A stretch of 64,000 bases of DNA. It comes from Halobacillus hunanensis (GTDB taxonomy: Bacteria > Bacillota > Bacilli > Bacillales > Halobacillaceae). The stretch spans positions 873,001-937,000 of the forward strand of contig NZ_FVZB01000005.1 in NCBI RefSeq assembly GCF_900166655.1, in the 5' to 3' direction. How positions within the stretch are numbered: position 1 is the stretch's first letter; every line of letters begins with the position of its first letter. Shown here piece after piece: positions 61,409-64,000 of this stretch. Below the pieces are notes generated by a model. The model saw nothing but the letters and a program-made list of their open reading frames with translations. It searched no databases and was not told the origin of the DNA. The translations under genes were made by a program, and so were the position numbers.

Positions 61409-62362
61409 ATGAAGGTTGTATCGGTTATTAAACGGGTTCCTGAAGAGATAAAAACCAGATTAAGAAATAACTTTGAACAAGTTGAGTTCCACTTTTGTCA
61501 CGGAATGAAAGAAGGAAGAGCGCTGTTAGCTGAAGCGGATGTCCTGATTACATACGGGGAGGACGTAACTCTTGATGTGATAGGTGAAGCAGTAAAACTC
61601 AAGTGGATCATGGTGCTTTCTGCCGGAATGGATAAACTGCCGTTTGAAGAGATCGAGAAGCGGAATATTGTGGTAACAAATGTGCGTGGGATCCACGGAA
61701 AACCGATGGCTGAATACGCCCTGTCCATGATTCTGCAAGTGTATCGCCAAGCGAAAGATCTGATTAATTCAGAACACAACCATGAATGGAATCGCAGTGT
61801 TACGATCCGAGAAATAAACGGGCAAACGATGGTATTACTTGGAACGGGATCCATTGCCCAAGAAACAGCCCGGATTGCCCAGGCGTTTCAAATTAAGACA
61901 ATTGGGGTATCTAAATCTGGAAAGGCAAAGGACTATTTTGATGAAACCCTTCCAGTAGACAGGCTGGAAGAAGCTTTGCCACAAGCTGATCTAGTCATTG
62001 CGGTATTACCCAGCACCCGCGAAACCGAATATCTTATAAAAGAAGACCATTTTCAGCTTATGCCAGATCATGCAGTTTTCTTAAACATGGGAAGAGGCGA
62101 TCTAGTTGCTTCGGACGTGATTCTGAAGGCTGTTAGAAACGGCCAAATCAGTCATGCCGTGTTAGATGTATTTGAAGAAGAACCCCTCCCTGAAGATCAT
62201 CCATTTTGGGAGGAAAAGAATATTACGATGACACCGCATTCATCAGGGAAGTCGCCACAGTATATTCCGCGTGGATTTGACTTGTTTGAGCAAAACTTGC
62301 AATCATTTTTAAACCAAGATCGGAACATGAAGAATCTTATTGATCCTAAACGGGGGTATTGA
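61409..62362 (+). CDS. D-2-hydroxyacid dehydrogenase family protein
   Basis: NAD(P)-dependent dehydrogenase for a 2-hydroxy acid, 317 residues. The nucleotide fold shows VLLGTGSIAQETARIA; catalytic residues follow the usual order, Arg in NMGRGDLV, Glu in VFEEEPLPEDHPFW, His in MTPHSSG. This branch resembles glyoxylate/hydroxypyruvate reductases. The substrate is not known. It overlaps the start region of the next gene. Confidence 0.9.
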   Translation: MKVVSVIKRVPEEIKTRLRNNFEQVEFHFCHGMKEGRALLAEADVLITYGEDVTLDVIGEAVKLKWIMVLSAGMDKLPFEEIEKRNIVVTNVRGIHGKPMAEYALSMILQVYRQAKDLINSEHNHEWNRSVTIREINGQTMVLLGTGSIAQETARIAQAFQIKTIGVSKSGKAKDYFDETLPVDRLEEALPQADLVIAVLPSTRETEYLIKEDHFQLMPDHAVFLNMGRGDLVASDVILKAVRNGQISHAVLDVFEEEPLPEDHPFWEEKNITMTPHSSGKSPQYIPRGFDLFEQNLQSFLNQDRNMKNLIDPKRGY

Positions 62363-62364
62363 GC

Positions 62365-62919
62365 ATGCGTATTTATACAAGATCAGGGGATAAGGGGAAG
62401 ACTTCGTTAATTTATGGAGACCGCGTGGCTAAGAGTGATCTAAGAGTAGAAGCGTATGGAACATGTGATGAAGCCAATTCAGCGATAGGTGTTGCTTTAA
62501 GCCACCTCATTCGTGAGAAATGGGAAGGAAAGACTGAATTCCTTTCCTCTATGCAAAAAATACAAACGATCCTCTTCCATGTCGGAGCTGAACTGGCCAC
62601 ACCGAAAGGGAAAAAAGTTACATGGGAACTAAAAAAAGAGCATATTGAAGAGCTCGAACAATATATTGATGAATGGGACGAAGATTTGGCAGAGTTAAAT
62701 AACTTTATTCTACCTTCTGGACATGAAGCGTCAGCCGGCCTGCATATGGCTCGTACGATCGTAAGAAGGGCAGAACGAACAGCCGTTGCACTGGGCGATG
62801 AGGTCAATACACTTGTGGTCTCCTATTTAAACCGGTTATCCGACTTGCTTTTCGTCGCAGCGAGGTATGTGAATCAGCACTTAGGAGGAAAAGAATTGCC
62901 GCTTCATCCGGATGTTTAA
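62365..62919 (+). CDS. PduO-type cob(I)alamin adenosyltransferase
   Basis: Transfers the adenosyl group of ATP to cob(I)alamin to make coenzyme B12. Seen: the ATP-binding start YTRSGDKGKTSLIYG, VEAYGTCDEANSAIG and the C-terminal RRAERTAVAL with NRLSDLLFVAARYVN. Length 184 is normal for PduO-type enzymes. ATG 62365 is chosen; GGGGG is about 8 bases upstream. No B12-dependent enzyme is in the window, so its client is elsewhere. Confidence 0.93.
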   Translation: MRIYTRSGDKGKTSLIYGDRVAKSDLRVEAYGTCDEANSAIGVALSHLIREKWEGKTEFLSSMQKIQTILFHVGAELATPKGKKVTWELKKEHIEELEQYIDEWDEDLAELNNFILPSGHEASAGLHMARTIVRRAERTAVALGDEVNTLVVSYLNRLSDLLFVAARYVNQHLGGKELPLHPDV

Positions 62920-62952
62920 TCAAATAGAAGCCATGTCGCTCATGGGTATTTA

Positions 62953-62999
62953 TTGACAATACTAGTACCAACAGGTTAAACTAATTATAAAGATTCTAA
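62953..62999 (+). promoter_or_regulatory. perR promoter with Per box
   Basis: TTGACA (62953-62958), 17-base spacer, TTAAAC (62976-62981), then TTATAAAGATTCTAA (62985-62999). The last matches 12 of 14 fixed positions of the Per box TTATAATNATTATAA. The arrangement predicts PerR autorepression. Confidence 0.75.
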
Positions 63000-63051
63000 T
63001 TTAATAATTTTCTAATTCAGGAACTAATATATGAAAGCGAGGTGCATGACG

Positions 63052-63489
63052 GTGTCTGAACAGCGACTGCAAGAAGCGATTGATACACTAAAAAGTTCTG
63101 GGGTCCGAATCACACCACAACGTCATGCGGTGCTTGAATACCTGCTGAATGCTATGACTCACCCGACAGCTGATGATATTTATAAAGCATTGGAGAGTAA
63201 GTTTCCAAATATGAGTGTCGCAACAGTATATAACAACTTGCGCGTCTTCAGAGAAATTGGACTTGTAAGAGAACTCACCTATGGCGATTCATCAAGCCGC
63301 TTTGATTGTAACACTTCTGACCACTACCATATTATTTGTGAAACATGCGGAAAGATCGTTGATTTTCACTATCCTAAGTTAAATGAAGTGGAAGCATTAG
63401 CTGAACAGGTGACTGGATTTACTGTAAGTCATCATCGCATGGAAGTTTACGGGACATGTTCACAGTGTCAAGCTAAATCTGCCCATTAG
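63052..63489 (+). CDS. perR: Peroxide-sensing repressor PerR
   Basis: Fur-family repressor that binds Fe or Mn and is inactivated by peroxide through histidine oxidation. Seen: [16 protein letters not shown], the helix-turn-helix [19 protein letters not shown], the metal site [12 protein letters not shown], and structural zinc cysteines CETCGK and CSQCQ. GTG 63052 is chosen, as GAGGTG is 8 bases upstream and it matches the B. subtilis start; this gives 145 residues. A Per box overlaps its promoter region. Confidence 0.95.
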   Translation: MSEQRLQEAIDTLKSSGVRITPQRHAVLEYLLNAMTHPTADDIYKALESKFPNMSVATVYNNLRVFREIGLVRELTYGDSSSRFDCNTSDHYHIICETCGKIVDFHYPKLNEVEALAEQVTGFTVSHHRMEVYGTCSQCQAKSAH

Positions 63490-63523
63490 AGCGGAAAGCT
63501 ATGCTTTTTAGTTTTCTCTCTAT

Positions 63524-63560
63524 ATAAAAGGGGCCTGCTATTACAGCAGGCCCCTTTTAT
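63524..63560. terminator. Bidirectional terminator between perR and ygzB
   Basis: A 16-base-pair stem (63524-63539 with 63545-63560), GC-rich in the middle and A/T at the ends. Confidence 0.94.
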
Positions 63561-63569
63561 TATGAGCAA

Positions 63570-63947
63570 TTATGATTGATGCTCTGCATTTTGTTTTTTA
63601 TAACGCTTCGAATTATACTTTTCATCAAATTCTTTCCCCTCAAGTGACTTGTCCAACGTAAGAGGCTGTTTACAATGCATACAGGCATCTACACGTCCCA
63701 GCATTTTCGTTGGCTTCTCACAGGACGGACAGACAATTTGAATCGTTCTTGTCGAAAGCATACCGATCCAAAAATATACCACTGTACTTAGTCCAATAAA
63801 TAGCATTCCGAGGATCATAAAGAGCGCCATAGCCCAGGCTGTTTCCTTGAATAATAACCCAATGTACATAACACCAAAACCAGCAAATATAAGCCAGAAA
63901 GCAAAAGAACGTATTTTATTAATTTTACTGGTGTACTTTAACTCCAT
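63570..63947 (-). CDS. ygzB: YgzB (UPF0295) membrane protein
   Basis: A 125-residue protein with two membrane helices (about residues 14-35 and 40-63) and a cytoplasmic tail with a probable zinc ribbon ([14 protein letters not shown] then ACMHCKQPL). It matches B. subtilis YgzB, which also converges on perR. Function unknown. Confidence 0.92.
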   Translation of the reverse strand: MELKYTSKINKIRSFAFWLIFAGFGVMYIGLLFKETAWAMALFMILGMLFIGLSTVVYFWIGMLSTRTIQIVCPSCEKPTKMLGRVDACMHCKQPLTLDKSLEGKEFDEKYNSKRYKKQNAEHQS

Positions 63948-64000
63948 CTAAGGTCCCTCCTAGATTCTCTACAAAGGTAGTATAGCATATTTTCTCTGGC

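Noticed and set aside
1-64000. CRISPR arrays, insertion sequences, prophage or rRNA genes
   Set aside because: I saw no regularly spaced repeats, transposase or integrase genes, phage structural genes or rRNA sequence. Repeats in the window are isolated two-copy elements.

Overview
The window comes from a low-to-moderate GC, spore-forming member of the Bacillaceae. A moderately halophilic, Halobacillus-like relative is my best guess. The evidence is spore protein genes (sspK, a gamma-type SASP, a YteA-type gene), Bacillus regulatory RNAs (preQ1-I, T-box, S-box/SAM-I, a GlcT antiterminator target) and, in the last third, a gene order that follows the Bacillus subtilis yfhF-recX-yfhH-sspK-yfhJ-yfhP-mutY-sspE-ygaC-ygaD-ygaE-gsaB-ygaF-perR-ygzB chromosome segment. 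I see no prophage, insertion sequence, CRISPR array or rRNA operon. The window is ordinary chromosome with several lineage-specific insertions.

Layout. 0-7.7 kb: glycolate utilisation (end of malate synthase G, GlcE, GlcF, GlcD, a fumarylacetoacetase-fold protein, a lactate/glycolate permease). 7.7-12.3 kb: short genes facing both ways (YozB/DUF420, phospholipase-D-like protein, S66 LD-carboxypeptidase, DppA D-aminopeptidase, PAP2 phosphatase, Pmp3-like small membrane protein). 12.3-14.4 kb: queC-queD-queE under a preQ1-I riboswitch. 14.5-19.1 kb: lipoprotein, two overlapping membrane proteins, secreted GH84 glucosaminidase with a candidate cre site, peroxiredoxin. 19.1-21.7 kb: repeat copy, frameshifted GNAT gene, multidrug MFS pump. 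21.9-24.9 kb: argG-argH behind a T-box. 24.9-29.8 kb: an unusual SAM-I-riboswitch operon (molybdopterin oxidoreductase, thiolase, 31-residue symporter partner, sodium-solute symporter, atypical acyl-CoA dehydrogenase). 29.8-33.2 kb: sigma-B-type stress gene, DinB-like protein, LysM/M14 peptidase, RNA helicase. 33.5-36.7 kb: yrrT-luxS-mccA-mccB, which recycles S-adenosylhomocysteine through homocysteine to cysteine. 36.8-40.8 kb: YteA-type protein, Lin0512 protein, acetyltransferases, a small gene with a LexA-type operator, a DUF3298-like protein. 40.8-41 kb: a tRNA-like element. 41.1-64 kb: the yfhF-perR backbone, with a glcT-ptsG-ptsH glucose module inserted between recX and yfhH, and an aminopeptidase, a D-2-hydroxyacid dehydrogenase and a cobalamin adenosyltransferase inserted between bcp and perR.

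How the genes work together. Two sulfur modules lie 4 kb apart: the SAM-sensing operon, which should be expressed when SAM (hence methionine) is scarce, and the reverse transsulfuration operon. Three carbon modules are present (glycolate, glucose PTS, extracellular amino sugar), and the last two carry or suggest sugar-responsive control. Cell-wall turnover recurs: S66 peptidase, DppA, LysM-M14 peptidase, and a LysM-NlpC/P60 endopeptidase preceded by three perfectly phased WalR-type half-sites. Peroxide defence is represented by peroxiredoxin, Bcp and PerR.

The strongest candidates for undescribed biology are: the SAM-I operon, whose acyl-CoA-dehydrogenase-like enzyme lacks the usual catalytic glutamate motif; the LexA-box gene at 39.2 kb; and the 70-nt cloverleaf-like element at 40.9 kb.
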